64,000 nt of DNA from Amycolatopsis thermoflava N1165 (lineage in GTDB: Bacteria; Actinomycetota; Actinomycetes; Mycobacteriales; Pseudonocardiaceae). The DNA lies in assembly GCF_000473265.1 (NCBI RefSeq), contig NZ_KI421511.1:4735219-4799218 (forward strand), in the 5' to 3' direction. The translations under genes and the position numbers were made by a program. The notes under the pieces were generated by a model. The model did not search any database, was not told the origin of the DNA, and saw only the letters and a program-made list of their open reading frames with translations. Every line of letters starts with the position of its first letter. Within the stretch, counting starts at the first letter, position 1. Shown piece by piece: positions 34,027-43,731 of the stretch.

Positions 34027-34710
34027 TCAGGCGGCCACCGCGAGCTGCCGCTGCGCCTGCTGGTACCTGGCCAGCACCAGGTCGACGACGTCCGGGTGCA
34101 CACCGAGCGGGTCCGCCACCACGTCCGCGCCCGCCTCCAGCACCTTCCGCTGGAACAGCCCCGGCGCGAGCAGCCACGACGCCACCGCCACCCGCCGCCC
34201 GCGGCCTCGCGCCCTGGCGACCGCGTCCGCGATCGAGGGCCGCGCCGTCGCGACGTAACCCACCTGCACTGACACGCCCAGCAACGCGCCCAGCGCATCC
34301 GCGGCGACCCGCACCTCGGCCAGCGCACGCGGATCGCTGGAGCCCGCCGCGGCCAGCACGACCGCGTCGCCCGCGCGATAACCCGCCCACTCCAGCCGGT
34401 CGCGCATCACGCCGACCAACTCCGGCGCCGGGCCGAACGGGCCGGCCAGCAGGACGTTCCGGTGCCCGCTCGCGGCGATCTGCGCCGGGATGTCGGTGCG
34501 CACGTGGTAGCCGGCCGCCAGGAACGCGGGAACGACGATCGCCTGGTAGCCGCGCACCGAGTCGAGCACCGTGGTGACGTCGGGCTGCCGCACGTCGGCG
34601 TAGGCCACCCGCACCGGCACAGGCGTCTCGGCCCGCACCCGGTCGGCCAGTTCCTCGATCACCCGCGCGCCCTGCGGGTCCCGCGTTCCATGCGCTGCCA
34701 GCACGATCAT
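34027..34710 (-). CDS. CbiX-type sirohydrochlorin chelatase, likely making siroheme for NirB
   Basis: 227 residues. Metal insertion into sirohydrochlorin is the expected reaction. The metal-site histidine is in VLAAHGTRD (His7) and a second in AAGYHVRTDIP (His69); the second half repeats the fold with VVLAAAGSSDP, where the first His is lost, as in two-repeat CbiX proteins. The ATG overlaps the stop of the HemD-winged-helix gene (ATGA). As the last gene of the nitrite operon it plausibly supplies siroheme; it corresponds in order to nasF of A. mediterranei and to Rv0259c (from memory). Confidence 0.85.
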   Translation of the reverse strand: MIVLAAHGTRDPQGARVIEELADRVRAETPVPVRVAYADVRQPDVTTVLDSVRGYQAIVVPAFLAAGYHVRTDIPAQIAASGHRNVLLAGPFGPAPELVGVMRDRLEWAGYRAGDAVVLAAAGSSDPRALAEVRVAADALGALLGVSVQVGYVATARPSIADAVARARGRGRRVAVASWLLAPGLFQRKVLEAGADVVADPLGVHPDVVDLVLARYQQAQRQLAVAA

Positions 34711-35819
34711 CGTTCCACCGCCAACCGGTATCCGCGCTTCACCACGGTCTGCACGAGCTTCCCCTCACCGAGCGACGTGCGCAGCCGCCCGATCGCGGTC
34801 TCCACCGCGTGTTCCTCACCGCCGCTGGGCAGCGCGGACGTCAGCTCCCGGCGCGACACCACCCGTCCGGGCTCGCGGGCCAGCGCCCGCAGCACCGCCA
34901 TCGGCGCGGGCGCCACCTCACACAGCTGACCGTCCACAATGGCCGCCTGGCCGCGCAGCTCGATGAGCCGCCCGGCCGCGCACAGCTTGGGCGACCGCTC
35001 GACCAGCGCCTGCGCCACCGTCCGCGCCAGCGCGCCGATCCGCGCCCGCTCCGGCTGCACCGTGGGGATCCCGACGGCCGCCAGCGGGGCGGCGGTGATC
35101 GGCCCGACGCACGCGACCAGCACCCGGTGCGTCAGCGCGTCGACCAGCGCCGCGAGACGTCCGGTGCGCTTGGCCATGGCCAGCGTGCTCGCCGCGGCCG
35201 GGGCGCTGGTGAACGGCAGCGCGTCCACCGAACCGTCCAGCACCGCGTCGATCAGCCGGTCCAGCGGCCCCGGGTCGGAGGGCCCCACCCAGCGATACAC
35301 CGGCACCTCGATGACCTCGGCCCCGGCCTCCCGCAACGACTCCACCAAGTACGGCAACGGCTCGCCGTGCAGCTGCACCGCGATCCGCTGACCCTCCACA
35401 CCGGACTCCAGCAGGTGCTGGAGCAGCTCGGCGCTGCTCTCCGAGGCGGGCGAGTAGATCTCGGACAGCCCGGCCGCCCGGATCGCGCCGCGCGCCTTCG
35501 GGCCGCGGGCCAGCAGCGACGCCTTGCCGAGCTGGTCGACCAGCGCCTCGCCGAGGCCCCAGCCCTCGGCCGCCTCGACCCACCCGCGGAACCCGATGCC
35601 GGTGGTCGCCACGACCACGTCGACCGGCTCCTCCAGCATCCGCACGGTCGCGGCGTGCAGCTCGGTGTCGTCGGCGAGCGGCACGATCCGGATCGCCGGC
35701 CCGTACCGCACGGTCGCGCCCTTGCGTACCAGCAGCGCGCCGAGCTCGTCCGCGCGGCGCGCGGCCGTGATGCCCACCGCGAAACCGGCGAGCGGGAGGA
35801 TTCCGGAGGAATCGATCAT
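34707..35819 (-). CDS. HemD domain fused to an OmpR-type winged helix
   Basis: 370 residues from ATG 35819. Residues about 10-255 form a HemD-like domain (FAVGITAARRADELGALL, VVATTGIGFRGWVEAAEGWG, PFTSAPAAAST). Residues about 280-368 form a Trans_Reg_C winged helix (REPGRVVSRRELTSAL, HAVETAIGRLRTSL, VKRGYRLAVER). It may couple tetrapyrrole synthesis or sensing to transcription of nitrite genes. The same architecture occurs in Rv0260c beside narK3. It overlaps nirD upstream and the chelatase gene downstream by ATGA, and no phospho-acceptor receiver domain is present. Confidence 0.9.
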   Translation of the reverse strand: MIDSSGILPLAGFAVGITAARRADELGALLVRKGATVRYGPAIRIVPLADDTELHAATVRMLEEPVDVVVATTGIGFRGWVEAAEGWGLGEALVDQLGKASLLARGPKARGAIRAAGLSEIYSPASESSAELLQHLLESGVEGQRIAVQLHGEPLPYLVESLREAGAEVIEVPVYRWVGPSDPGPLDRLIDAVLDGSVDALPFTSAPAAASTLAMAKRTGRLAALVDALTHRVLVACVGPITAAPLAAVGIPTVQPERARIGALARTVAQALVERSPKLCAAGRLIELRGQAAIVDGQLCEVAPAPMAVLRALAREPGRVVSRRELTSALPSGGEEHAVETAIGRLRTSLGEGKLVQTVVKRGYRLAVER

Positions 35820-36166
35820 GGTTGGATGTACACCACGCCCTCGATCACCCGCACGGGATACGTCCGCACAGCCACCGTTTCGTCCTCCAGAGAGTAGCCC
35901 GTGGCCAGCTCGAAACGGTGTTTCAGCATGGGTGATGCGACGTGCGGCACACCCTTGACATCGCCGATGATCCCGCGGGACAGCACGGCGGCCTTGGTGA
36001 ACGGATCCACATTGGACAGCGCGTAGACGTCGTCGGTGACGGTGCGGAAGATCGCCACCTGCCGTCCGTCCGGCAGCAGCGCGGCCACCCCGCGACCGGG
36101 GATCAACCGGTCGAACCGGCAGATCTCGACCACCTCCGTGGCGCGCTTCTCCTCCACCGCGGTCAT
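35816..36166 (-). CDS. nirD: Nitrite reductase small subunit NirD
   Basis: 116 residues from ATG 36166, overlapping the nirB stop (ATGA). It has the Rieske-like NirD fold (EICRFDRLIPGRGVAALLPD, then DVYALSNVDPFTKAAVLSRG and VRVIEGVVYIQP) but no CxH...CxxH cluster ligands, which is normal for NirD. It partners NirB in NAD(P)H-dependent reduction of nitrite to ammonium in the cytoplasm. Confidence 0.95.
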   Translation of the reverse strand: MTAVEEKRATEVVEICRFDRLIPGRGVAALLPDGRQVAIFRTVTDDVYALSNVDPFTKAAVLSRGIIGDVKGVPHVASPMLKHRFELATGYSLEDETVAVRTYPVRVIEGVVYIQP

Positions 36167-38706
36167 CGCGAAACCACCTCCGGGACACCCAGCAGGACGG
36201 GCACTTTCTGCTCTCGTTCCGCCCGGAACGAGATGGTCGGGTCCGGCGTGCCCGGCGCGTTGACGAACGACGTGAACCGGGCGAGCTTCTCCGGGTCCTC
36301 CAGCACGCCGCGCCACTCGTCGGCGTAGTTCTCCACGTGCTTGGCCATCGCGGCGTCCAGCTCCTCGCAGATGCCGAGCTTGTCGTCGACGATGACCGCG
36401 CGCAGGTGGTCCAGCCCGCCGTCCATCTCCTCGACCCACGGCGCGGTGCGCTGCAGGCGGTCGGCGGTGCGGACGTAGAACATCAGGAACCGGTCGATGT
36501 AGGTGATCAGCGTGTCCTTGTCCAGGTCGGACGCCAGCAGCTCGGCGTGGCGCGGCAGGGCGCCGCCGTTGCCGCCGACGTAGAGGTTCCAGCCCTTCTC
36601 GGTGGCGATCACGCCGAAGTCCTTGCCGCGGGCCTCCGCGCACTCACGGGCGCAGCCGGACACCCCGGCCTTGAGCTTGTGCGGCGAGCGCAGGCCGCGG
36701 TAACGCAGCTCCAGCTCGACAGCCAGTCCCACGCTGTCCTGCACGCCGTAGCGGCACCAGGTCGAGCCGACGCAGGACTTCACCGTGCGCAGCGACTTGC
36801 CGTACGCGTGGCCGGACTCCATGCCCGCGTCCACCAGCCGCCGCCAGATGTGCGGCAGCTGGTCCACGGTGGCGCCGAACAGGTCGATCCGCTGCCCGCC
36901 GGTGATCTTGGTGTAGAGGCCGAACTCCTCGGCGACCTCGGCGATGACCTTGAGCTTCGCCGGGGTGATCTCGCCGCCGGGGATCCGCGGCACCACCGAG
37001 TAGGTGCCGTTGCGCTGCATGTTCGCCAGGAAGTGGTCGTTGGTGTCCTGCAATGTGGCCTGCTCGCCGGCCAGGACGTGCCCGCCGTCGCGGTCGGTCG
37101 TGTCCAGCGTGGCGAGGATCGAGGCCACCGCGGGCTTGCAGATCTCGCAGCCCGCGCCGGTGCCGTGCTTGGCGATCAGCTCGCCGAACGTGGTGATGCG
37201 GGTGGCGCTGAGGATCTGGAACAGCTCCTGGCGGGAGTAGGCGAAGTGCTCGCACAGCGCCTTGGACTGCTCGACCCCGCAGGCATCCAGCAGCTTCGCG
37301 AGCATCGGCACGCACGAACCGCAGGTCGTGCCCGCCTTGGTGCAGCCCTTGATCTTCGCGACGCTGTCGCAACCCTGGTCGTGGATCGCGCTGGTGATGG
37401 CGCCCTTGCTGACCGCGTTGCACGAACAGATCTGCGCCTCGTCCGGCAGCGCGTCCACTCCCACGGCGCTGGAACCGCCCTCGGGAGCCAGCATCGCGGC
37501 GGGGTCCGCCGGCAACGGGCTGCCGACCAGCGGCCGGAGCAGGTTGTAGGCGCTCGCGTCGCCGACCAGCACACCGCCCAGAAGGAGTCGTCCGCCCTGC
37601 TCATCGGGTTCGGACACCACGAGCTTCTTGTAGTACCCGCCGACGGCGTCGGAGAGCACGACCTCGACCGAGTTCTCCGTGGTGGCGTGCGCGTCGCCGA
37701 AGCTGGCCACGTCCACGCCCATCAGCTTGAGCTTGGTGGAGAGGTCCGCGCCCGGGAACTCGCCTGCCCGGCCGAGAAGCTGCGCGGCGACGATCTCGGC
37801 CATCGTGTAGCCCGGCGCGACCAGGCCGTAGCAGCGGCCCTCGACGGCGGCGCACTCGCCGACCGCCCAGATGTCCGGGTCGCTCGTGCGGCAGGCCAGG
37901 TCGGTGATGATGCCGCCGCGCTCGCCGACCGCCAGACCGGACGAGCGGGCCAGGTCGTCGCGCGGGCGGACACCGGCGGAGAACACCACCAGGTCCAGGT
38001 CCAGCTCGGTGCCGTTGGTGAGCTTGGTGAACAGGCGGTCGCCGTCCTGCTCGATCTTCTCCGCCGACGTTCCGGTGTGGACGGTCAGGTCGAGGTCGGT
38101 GACCAGCTTGCGCAACAGCCGGCCACCGCCGTCGTCGACCTGGATCGGCATGAGCCGCGGCGCCATCTCGACCACGTGCGGCGACAGGCCCATGTCCCGC
38201 AGGGCCTTCGCCGCCTCCAGCCCGAGCAGGCCACCACCGACGACCATCGCCGCGGCGCGGCCGCGCTTGGTCGCCTTCGCGTGCTCGACCGCGGCCCGGA
38301 TCGCGTCCAGGTCCTCGATCGTGCGGTAGACGAAGCAGCCCGGCAGGTCGTGGCCGGGCACCGGCGGCACGAACGGCCGCGAGCCGGTGGCCAGCACCAG
38401 CGCGTCGTAGGCCTGCACGTGGCCGGACGCGGTGGTCACCTTCTTGGCCGCCCGGTCCACGGACGTGACCGGGTCGCCCAGCCGCAGCTCGACGAGGTCG
38501 TCACCCGCGTAGTCCGAACCGGACAGGGTGAGCGCCTGGACGTCCCAGCCATCCACGTAGGAGGTCAGGGCCACCCGGTCGTAGGCCGGGCGCGGCTCCT
38601 CGGCGAGCACGACGACCCGCCAGGCGCCCTCGGTGTCCTCGGCCCGCAGTGCCTCCACCAGTCGATGGCTCACCATGCCGTTCCCGACGACGACGAGTGT
38701 GCGCAT
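36163..38706 (-). CDS. nirB: Nitrite reductase large subunit NirB
   Basis: 847 residues, full length for NirB. An N-terminal FAD/NAD(P)-binding part (VVVGNGMVSHRLVEAL; AMVVGGGLLGLEAAKAL) is followed by a BFD-like [2Fe-2S] segment (ICSCNAVSKGAI and CTKAGTTCGSC, near 425-455) and an extra CEIC pair. The siroheme/[4Fe-4S] module comes last, with SCVGSTWCRYG (near 645) and GVSGCARECAEA (near 685). It reduces nitrite to ammonium. An upstream GGAGG precedes the ATG at good spacing. Fourth gene of the operon. Confidence 0.97.
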   Translation of the reverse strand: MRTLVVVGNGMVSHRLVEALRAEDTEGAWRVVVLAEEPRPAYDRVALTSYVDGWDVQALTLSGSDYAGDDLVELRLGDPVTSVDRAAKKVTTASGHVQAYDALVLATGSRPFVPPVPGHDLPGCFVYRTIEDLDAIRAAVEHAKATKRGRAAAMVVGGGLLGLEAAKALRDMGLSPHVVEMAPRLMPIQVDDGGGRLLRKLVTDLDLTVHTGTSAEKIEQDGDRLFTKLTNGTELDLDLVVFSAGVRPRDDLARSSGLAVGERGGIITDLACRTSDPDIWAVGECAAVEGRCYGLVAPGYTMAEIVAAQLLGRAGEFPGADLSTKLKLMGVDVASFGDAHATTENSVEVVLSDAVGGYYKKLVVSEPDEQGGRLLLGGVLVGDASAYNLLRPLVGSPLPADPAAMLAPEGGSSAVGVDALPDEAQICSCNAVSKGAITSAIHDQGCDSVAKIKGCTKAGTTCGSCVPMLAKLLDACGVEQSKALCEHFAYSRQELFQILSATRITTFGELIAKHGTGAGCEICKPAVASILATLDTTDRDGGHVLAGEQATLQDTNDHFLANMQRNGTYSVVPRIPGGEITPAKLKVIAEVAEEFGLYTKITGGQRIDLFGATVDQLPHIWRRLVDAGMESGHAYGKSLRTVKSCVGSTWCRYGVQDSVGLAVELELRYRGLRSPHKLKAGVSGCARECAEARGKDFGVIATEKGWNLYVGGNGGALPRHAELLASDLDKDTLITYIDRFLMFYVRTADRLQRTAPWVEEMDGGLDHLRAVIVDDKLGICEELDAAMAKHVENYADEWRGVLEDPEKLARFTSFVNAPGTPDPTISFRAEREQKVPVLLGVPEVVSR

Positions 38707-38737
38707 TACCGAAACCTCCTGCTTGCTTTCTCTTGCT

Positions 38738-40120
38738 TCAGACCCGGGCGCCGGCCAGAGCCAGCCCGCGCTCGCTCACCGGGGCGTCCGACTTGCGGAG
38801 GTACACGGCCCAGGTGAGGACGAAGCAGATCCCGTAGAAGACGAGGAACCCGACGAACGCCGGGACACCGCTCTTGGTGTCCAAGAAGGACTGGCGGAAC
38901 GCCAGGTTGATGAACAGGCCGCCGAGCGCGCCGATCGCGCCGGCGAGGCCGATCAGGGCGCCGGAGCGCTTGCGGGCCTTGAGCAGCTCGGCCGCCTCGT
39001 CCGCGCCGGCCGCGATCGCCGCCTTGGCCTTGGTGCGGAAGATGGCCGGGATGCTCTTGTAGGTCGAGCCGTTGCCGATCCCGGTGAGGACGAACAACAC
39101 GATGAACGCGGTGGTGAACAACGCCAGCGACTTCGTGTTCGACGCGATGATCAGGATGACGGTCATCGCCGCCATGCCGACGAACGTGGTGAACGTGACC
39201 CGCGAGCCGCCGAGCTTGTCCGCCAGCCAGCCACCGGCCGGGCGGGAGAACGAGCCGAGCAGCGGGCCGAGGAAGGTGACCGCGGCGGCCTGCAGCGGGG
39301 TGCGGCCGAACTGGTTCTGCAGCACGAGGCCGAAGGCGAAGCTGTAGCCGATGAACGAGCCGAAGGTGCCGATGTAGAGGAACGACATCACCCACGTGTG
39401 GGCGTCGCCGATGATCTCCCGCATCGCCTTCTTGTCGTTCTTCACGGACGCGATGTTGTCCATGAACAGCGCCGAGCACAGCGCCGCGACGACGATCAGC
39501 GGGATGTAGATGAACAGGATGATCCGCGGCGCGCCGGTGCCCGCCGTGGCGATGATCAGCAGGCCGAGCAGCTGGATCACGGCGACGCCCAGGTTGCCGC
39601 CGCCCGCGTTCAGGCCGAGCGCCATGCCCTTGGCCTTCTCCGGGAAGAACGCGTTGATGTTGGTCATCGAGGACGCGAAGTTGCCGCCGCCGACACCGCC
39701 CAGCGCCGCCACGATCAGGAAGCCCCACAGCGGGGTGCCGGGCTCCATCACGATCGCCGCGCCGACGCTCGGGATCAGCAGCAGCAACGCGCTGACGATC
39801 GTCCAGTTGCGACCGCCGAACTTCGCCACCGCCCAGCTGTAGGGCAGCCGCGCGATCGCGCCGACCAGCGTCGGCGTTGAGGTCAGCAGGAACTTGTCGG
39901 CGGCCGAGAACCCGTACTGCGGCCCCATGAACAGCACCATGACCGACCACAGTGTCCAGATGGAGAAGCCGATGTGCTCGGAGAAGATCGAGAACCACAG
40001 GTTGCGGTTGGCGATCTTCTTGCCGGTGCTCTCCCAGAACGACTCGTTCTCGGGCTCCCAGTGCTCGATCCAGTGCTTGCGCCCGCTGGGCGCGGTGGTG
40101 TCGCTGGCAGTCGTCGTCAT
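38738..40120 (-). CDS. narK: NarK-family nitrate/nitrite transporter (MFS)
   Basis: 460 residues. Major-facilitator protein with about 12 membrane segments and the nitrate signatures ALGGVGGGNFASSMTNINAFFP (here as GGVGGGNFASSMTNINAFFP, near 142-161) and GSFIGYSFAFG, plus the second glycine-rich motif GIGNGSTYKSIPAIF (near 347). It imports nitrate or exchanges it for nitrite. It lies between the FAD/Fe-S protein (25 bases) and nirB (31 bases), so it is part of the same operon (nasK in A. mediterranei order). Confidence 0.95.
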   Translation of the reverse strand: MTTTASDTTAPSGRKHWIEHWEPENESFWESTGKKIANRNLWFSIFSEHIGFSIWTLWSVMVLFMGPQYGFSAADKFLLTSTPTLVGAIARLPYSWAVAKFGGRNWTIVSALLLLIPSVGAAIVMEPGTPLWGFLIVAALGGVGGGNFASSMTNINAFFPEKAKGMALGLNAGGGNLGVAVIQLLGLLIIATAGTGAPRIILFIYIPLIVVAALCSALFMDNIASVKNDKKAMREIIGDAHTWVMSFLYIGTFGSFIGYSFAFGLVLQNQFGRTPLQAAAVTFLGPLLGSFSRPAGGWLADKLGGSRVTFTTFVGMAAMTVILIIASNTKSLALFTTAFIVLFVLTGIGNGSTYKSIPAIFRTKAKAAIAAGADEAAELLKARKRSGALIGLAGAIGALGGLFINLAFRQSFLDTKSGVPAFVGFLVFYGICFVLTWAVYLRKSDAPVSERGLALAGARV

Positions 40121-40145
40121 CCCTGCTCCTTCAATGCGGAAAGGT

Positions 40146-41588
40146 CTAGGCGGTGGTCGCGAGCCAGTCGGCGATGCCGCACACGGCGTCGCGGCAGCTG
40201 CCGCATCCGGTCGTCGCTCTGGTCACGGACGCGAGTTCGGTGACGTCGGTGGCCCCGGCGCGGAATGCCTCGACCAGCCGGCCCTTCGTCACGGAGTTGC
40301 ACCGGCAGACGACGGCGGCCGCCGGGATGTCGGCGGGGCTCGACGCGACGGTCGCCCCGCCCGGCAGCGCGCGCCCGAGCAGGACGGCGAGCCGGTCTTC
40401 GGGAACCGGGACACCCCGGTCGAACAGGTGCGTGATGTTCGCGGCGGCGTCCGGCGCACCCAGCAGGATCGCCCCCGCCACCCGCTCCCCGCGGACGACG
40501 AGCTTCGCGTAGCGGCCCCGGGTGGGGTCGGTCAGGCAGACGACCTCGGCGTCCGGGTCGGCGGCGTCGGTGTGCACGTCGCCGAGCGCGGTGAGGTCGA
40601 TGCCGCGCGCCTTCAGCTTGGTGATCACCTGCGTGCCGCGGTACCGCGCGGACACGTCGGCGCCGGTCAGCAGGTCGGCCAGCACCTTGGCCTGCTGCCA
40701 GGCCGGCTCGACGAGGCCGGACACGGTGCCGGGGTGCTGCGCGCAGTCGCCGATCGCGTGGATGCGGCCGTCACTGGTGCGCAGCGCGTCGTCGACCAGG
40801 ACGCCGCGGTCGACCTCCAGACCGGCGTCGACAGCCAGGGTGGTCTCGGCCCGCACACCGGTGCTGACGACGACCAGGTCGGCGTGCACCTTGCTGCCGT
40901 CGTCGAGCTTGAGCCCGTCGCCCGGCAGATACCGGGCCGCGCCCGCGCCGAGCTTGAAGTCGATGCCCAGCTCGCCCAGCGCCTTGGCGAGCACGCCACC
41001 GGCACCGGCGTCGAGCTGCCGTTCCATCACGTGGCCGACCGGGTGCACGACGGTCACCAGGTTGCCGCGCCCGGCCAGGCCGCGGGCGGCCTCCAGGCCG
41101 AGCAGCCCACCGCCGAGCACCGCGACCGGCGCGCCGGCCTTGGCCGCGTCCAGGATGCGGTCGCAGTCGTCCAGCGTGCGGAAGGTGACCACGCCCGGCG
41201 CGGGCGTGCCGTCGTCCAGGGTCAGGCCCTCGACCGGCGGCAGCCACGGGCGGCTGCCGGTGGCCAGCACCAGCGCGTCGTAGTCCACAGTGGACCCGTC
41301 GCTGAGCCGGACCCGCCGGGCGGCGCGGTCGATGTGCTCGGCCTTGACGTCCGTGCGCAGGTCGACGTTGTGCGCGGCCGCCCAGCCGGCGTCGTGCAGG
41401 CGGACCATCTCCGGGCGCATCGTGCCGGCGACGACGGCGGAGAGCAGGACGCGGTTGTACGCGGCGTGCGGCTCCTCGCCGATCACGGTCAGCGTGACGC
41501 GGGTGCCCTCCGGATCGCGGGCCCGGATCTCGTCGGCGAGCCGGGCCCCGGCCATGCCGTAGCCCAGCACCACCACCTTGCGGGTCAT
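40146..41588 (-). CDS. FAD-dependent oxidoreductase with BFD-type [2Fe-2S] tail, electron donor for nitrate reductase
   Basis: 480 residues from ATG 41588, overlapping the nitrate reductase stop (ATGA). A pyridine-nucleotide/FAD module (VVVLGYGMAGARLADEI; VAVLGGGLLGLEAARGL; IHAIGDCAQHPG) is followed by a BFD-like cluster site: VVCRCNSVTKGRL (near 423) and TTGCGSCRDAVCG (near 460). The arrangement resembles NasB/NasC-type subunits that pass NAD(P)H electrons to the assimilatory nitrate reductase encoded immediately upstream. It is similar to the N-terminal half of NirB, pointing to a common origin. Confidence 0.9.
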   Translation of the reverse strand: MTRKVVVLGYGMAGARLADEIRARDPEGTRVTLTVIGEEPHAAYNRVLLSAVVAGTMRPEMVRLHDAGWAAAHNVDLRTDVKAEHIDRAARRVRLSDGSTVDYDALVLATGSRPWLPPVEGLTLDDGTPAPGVVTFRTLDDCDRILDAAKAGAPVAVLGGGLLGLEAARGLAGRGNLVTVVHPVGHVMERQLDAGAGGVLAKALGELGIDFKLGAGAARYLPGDGLKLDDGSKVHADLVVVSTGVRAETTLAVDAGLEVDRGVLVDDALRTSDGRIHAIGDCAQHPGTVSGLVEPAWQQAKVLADLLTGADVSARYRGTQVITKLKARGIDLTALGDVHTDAADPDAEVVCLTDPTRGRYAKLVVRGERVAGAILLGAPDAAANITHLFDRGVPVPEDRLAVLLGRALPGGATVASSPADIPAAAVVCRCNSVTKGRLVEAFRAGATDVTELASVTRATTGCGSCRDAVCGIADWLATTA

Positions 41589-43666
41589 TCCGCACCGTCC
41601 TTCGTGGTCAGGCGAACCGCGCACACCTTGAACTCGGGCATGCGGCTCGTCGGGTCCAGGGCGGGGTTGGTCAGCAGGTTCGCCCGCTGCGCGCCGGGGA
41701 AGTGGAACGGCAGGAACACCGTGTCCGGCCGCATCGAGGCGATGCACCGCACCCGCGCGGTGGTCTCCCCGCGCCGGGAGACCACCCGCGCCCAGTCGCC
41801 GTCGGCCAGTCCGGCGCGGGCGGCGGTGTCCGGGTGCACCTCGACGTAGGCCTCGGGCACCACGTCGTTCAGCTCGCCGACCAGCCGGGTCTGCGCCCCG
41901 GACTGGTAGTGCTGCAGCACCCGGCCGGTGGTCGCGATCAGCGGGAACTCGTCGTCGGTCGGCTCGGCCGGGCCGCGGTGCTCGACCGGGACGAACCGCG
42001 CGCGGCCGTCCGGGTGGGCGAAGGTGTCCAGGAACATCCGCGGCGTCCCGGCGTGCTCGGCGCCGGTCACCGGCCAGTACAGGGCCTCGCCGTCGTGCAG
42101 GCGCTCGTAGGTGACGCCGGAGTAGTCCGCGAGCCCGCCCCTCGAAGCCTCGCGGAGTTCGGCGAACACCGTCTTCGCCTCGACCGGGAAGCGTCCGGCG
42201 GGCTGACCGAGGCGCTGCGCGAGTCCACTGAGGACCTCCAGGTCGCTGCGGACGCCGGCGGGCGGGTCGATCGCCTTCTGCCGCAACAGGATGCGGCCCT
42301 CCAGGTTCGTCATCGTGCCGCTCTCCTCGGCCCACTGCGTGACCGGGAGTACGACGTCGGCCATCGCGGCGGTCTCGGACAGCACGAAGTCCGCGACGAC
42401 GAGGAGGTCCAGGCTGCGCAACCGGTCCGCGACGTGCGCCGAGCGCGGGGCGGACACCACGACGTTGCTGCCGAACACGAGCATCGCCTTGGGGCCGGTT
42501 TCGGTGCCCAGCGCGTCGAGCAGTTCGTAGGCCGAGCGGCCGGGTCCGGGCAGCTCGGCGGGGTCGACCCCCCACACGCGCGCGACGTGCTCGCGGGCGG
42601 CCGGGTCGTCGATCTTGCGGTAACCGGGCAGCTGGTCGGCCTTCTGGCCGTGCTCCCGCCCGCCCTGGCCGTTGCCCTGGCCGGTGAGACAGCCGTAACC
42701 GGAGCCTTCGCGGCCCGGCAGGCCGAGCGCCAGCGCCAGGTTGATCCAGGCGCTCACGGTGTCCGAACCGCTGGCGTGCTGCTCGGTGCCGCGCGCGGTG
42801 AGGATGTAGGCGTTACGGGCGTTCGCCAGCAGGGTGGCGACGCGGCGCTGGTCGGCGGCGGCGACACCGGTGATCCGCTCGACGCGCTCGGGCCACCAGC
42901 GGGCCGCGATCTGCCACACCGCGTCGAAACCGCGGGTGCGCCGCTCGACGTAGTCGCGGTCGAACCGGCCCTCGGCGACGAGCGCGTGCAGGATGCCCAG
43001 CGCCAGCGCGAGGTCGGTGCCCGGCGCGGGCGCGAGGTGCAGGCTCGCCTGGTCCGCGGTCGGCGTGCGGCGCGGGTCGACCACGACCAGCCCGCCGGTG
43101 TCGATGGCCTTGCGCAGGTGCTGCATGAACGGCGGCATGGTCTCGGCCGGGTTGGCGCCGATCAGCAGGACCGCGTCCGCCCCGCCCACGTCGGTCAGCG
43201 GGAACGGCAGCCCGCGGTCCAGGCCGAACGCCTTGTTGCCCGCCGCCGCCGCGGACGACATGCAGAACCGCCCGTTGTAGTCGACCTGCGAGGTGCCCAG
43301 CGCGACGCGCGCGAACTTGCCGAGCAGGTAGCTCTTTTCGTTGGTGAGGCCGCCGCCGCCGAACAGGGCGACCCCGTCCCGGCCGTGCTCGGCCTGGACC
43401 TCGGCGATCCGGCGCGCGACGAGGTCGAGCGCGTCGTCCCAGGTCGCGGGCACCAGCTCGCCGTCGACCCGGACCAGCGGCGTGGTCAGCCGCGCCGGGG
43501 TGGTGAGCAGGCTGCCCGAGGTCCAGCCCTTCTGGCACAGACCGCCGCCGTTGGTGGGGAACTCGCGGGGTGCGACGGCGGTGCCGGACAGGCTCATCCC
43601 GCACTGCAGGGCGCAGTAGGGACAGTGGGTGGCCACCTTGACCTGGGGTTCCGCGGTGAGCGTCAC
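41585..43666 (-). CDS. Assimilatory nitrate reductase catalytic subunit (molybdopterin)
   Basis: 693 residues from GTG 43666 (MTLTAEPQVKVATHCPYCA); an in-frame GTG at 43672 overlaps the Shine-Dalgarno AAGGAGG, so the later start is preferred. The N-terminal [4Fe-4S] ligands are CPYCALQC and LCQKGW (near 15-48). Molybdopterin oxidoreductase signatures follow (DYNGRFCMSSA; VVDPRRTPTAD; the GSGYGCLTGQGNGQGGREHG region; C-terminal 'LPFHFPGAQRANLLTNP' dinucleotide-binding domain). It reduces nitrate to nitrite in the cytoplasm and is the first gene of the seven-gene operon ending at 34027. Confidence 0.95.
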   Translation of the reverse strand: MTLTAEPQVKVATHCPYCALQCGMSLSGTAVAPREFPTNGGGLCQKGWTSGSLLTTPARLTTPLVRVDGELVPATWDDALDLVARRIAEVQAEHGRDGVALFGGGGLTNEKSYLLGKFARVALGTSQVDYNGRFCMSSAAAAGNKAFGLDRGLPFPLTDVGGADAVLLIGANPAETMPPFMQHLRKAIDTGGLVVVDPRRTPTADQASLHLAPAPGTDLALALGILHALVAEGRFDRDYVERRTRGFDAVWQIAARWWPERVERITGVAAADQRRVATLLANARNAYILTARGTEQHASGSDTVSAWINLALALGLPGREGSGYGCLTGQGNGQGGREHGQKADQLPGYRKIDDPAAREHVARVWGVDPAELPGPGRSAYELLDALGTETGPKAMLVFGSNVVVSAPRSAHVADRLRSLDLLVVADFVLSETAAMADVVLPVTQWAEESGTMTNLEGRILLRQKAIDPPAGVRSDLEVLSGLAQRLGQPAGRFPVEAKTVFAELREASRGGLADYSGVTYERLHDGEALYWPVTGAEHAGTPRMFLDTFAHPDGRARFVPVEHRGPAEPTDDEFPLIATTGRVLQHYQSGAQTRLVGELNDVVPEAYVEVHPDTAARAGLADGDWARVVSRRGETTARVRCIASMRPDTVFLPFHFPGAQRANLLTNPALDPTSRMPEFKVCAVRLTTKDGAE

Positions 43667-43731
43667 GCGCACCTCCTTCCGCCTCTGCCCAGAGACGGTA
43701 GGAACGGCGTGTTACCTGAAAACTCCCGAAT

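Noticed and set aside
43667-43672. GTG 43672 as start of the nitrate reductase
   Set aside because: It would lie inside the Shine-Dalgarno AAGGAGG that serves GTG 43666.
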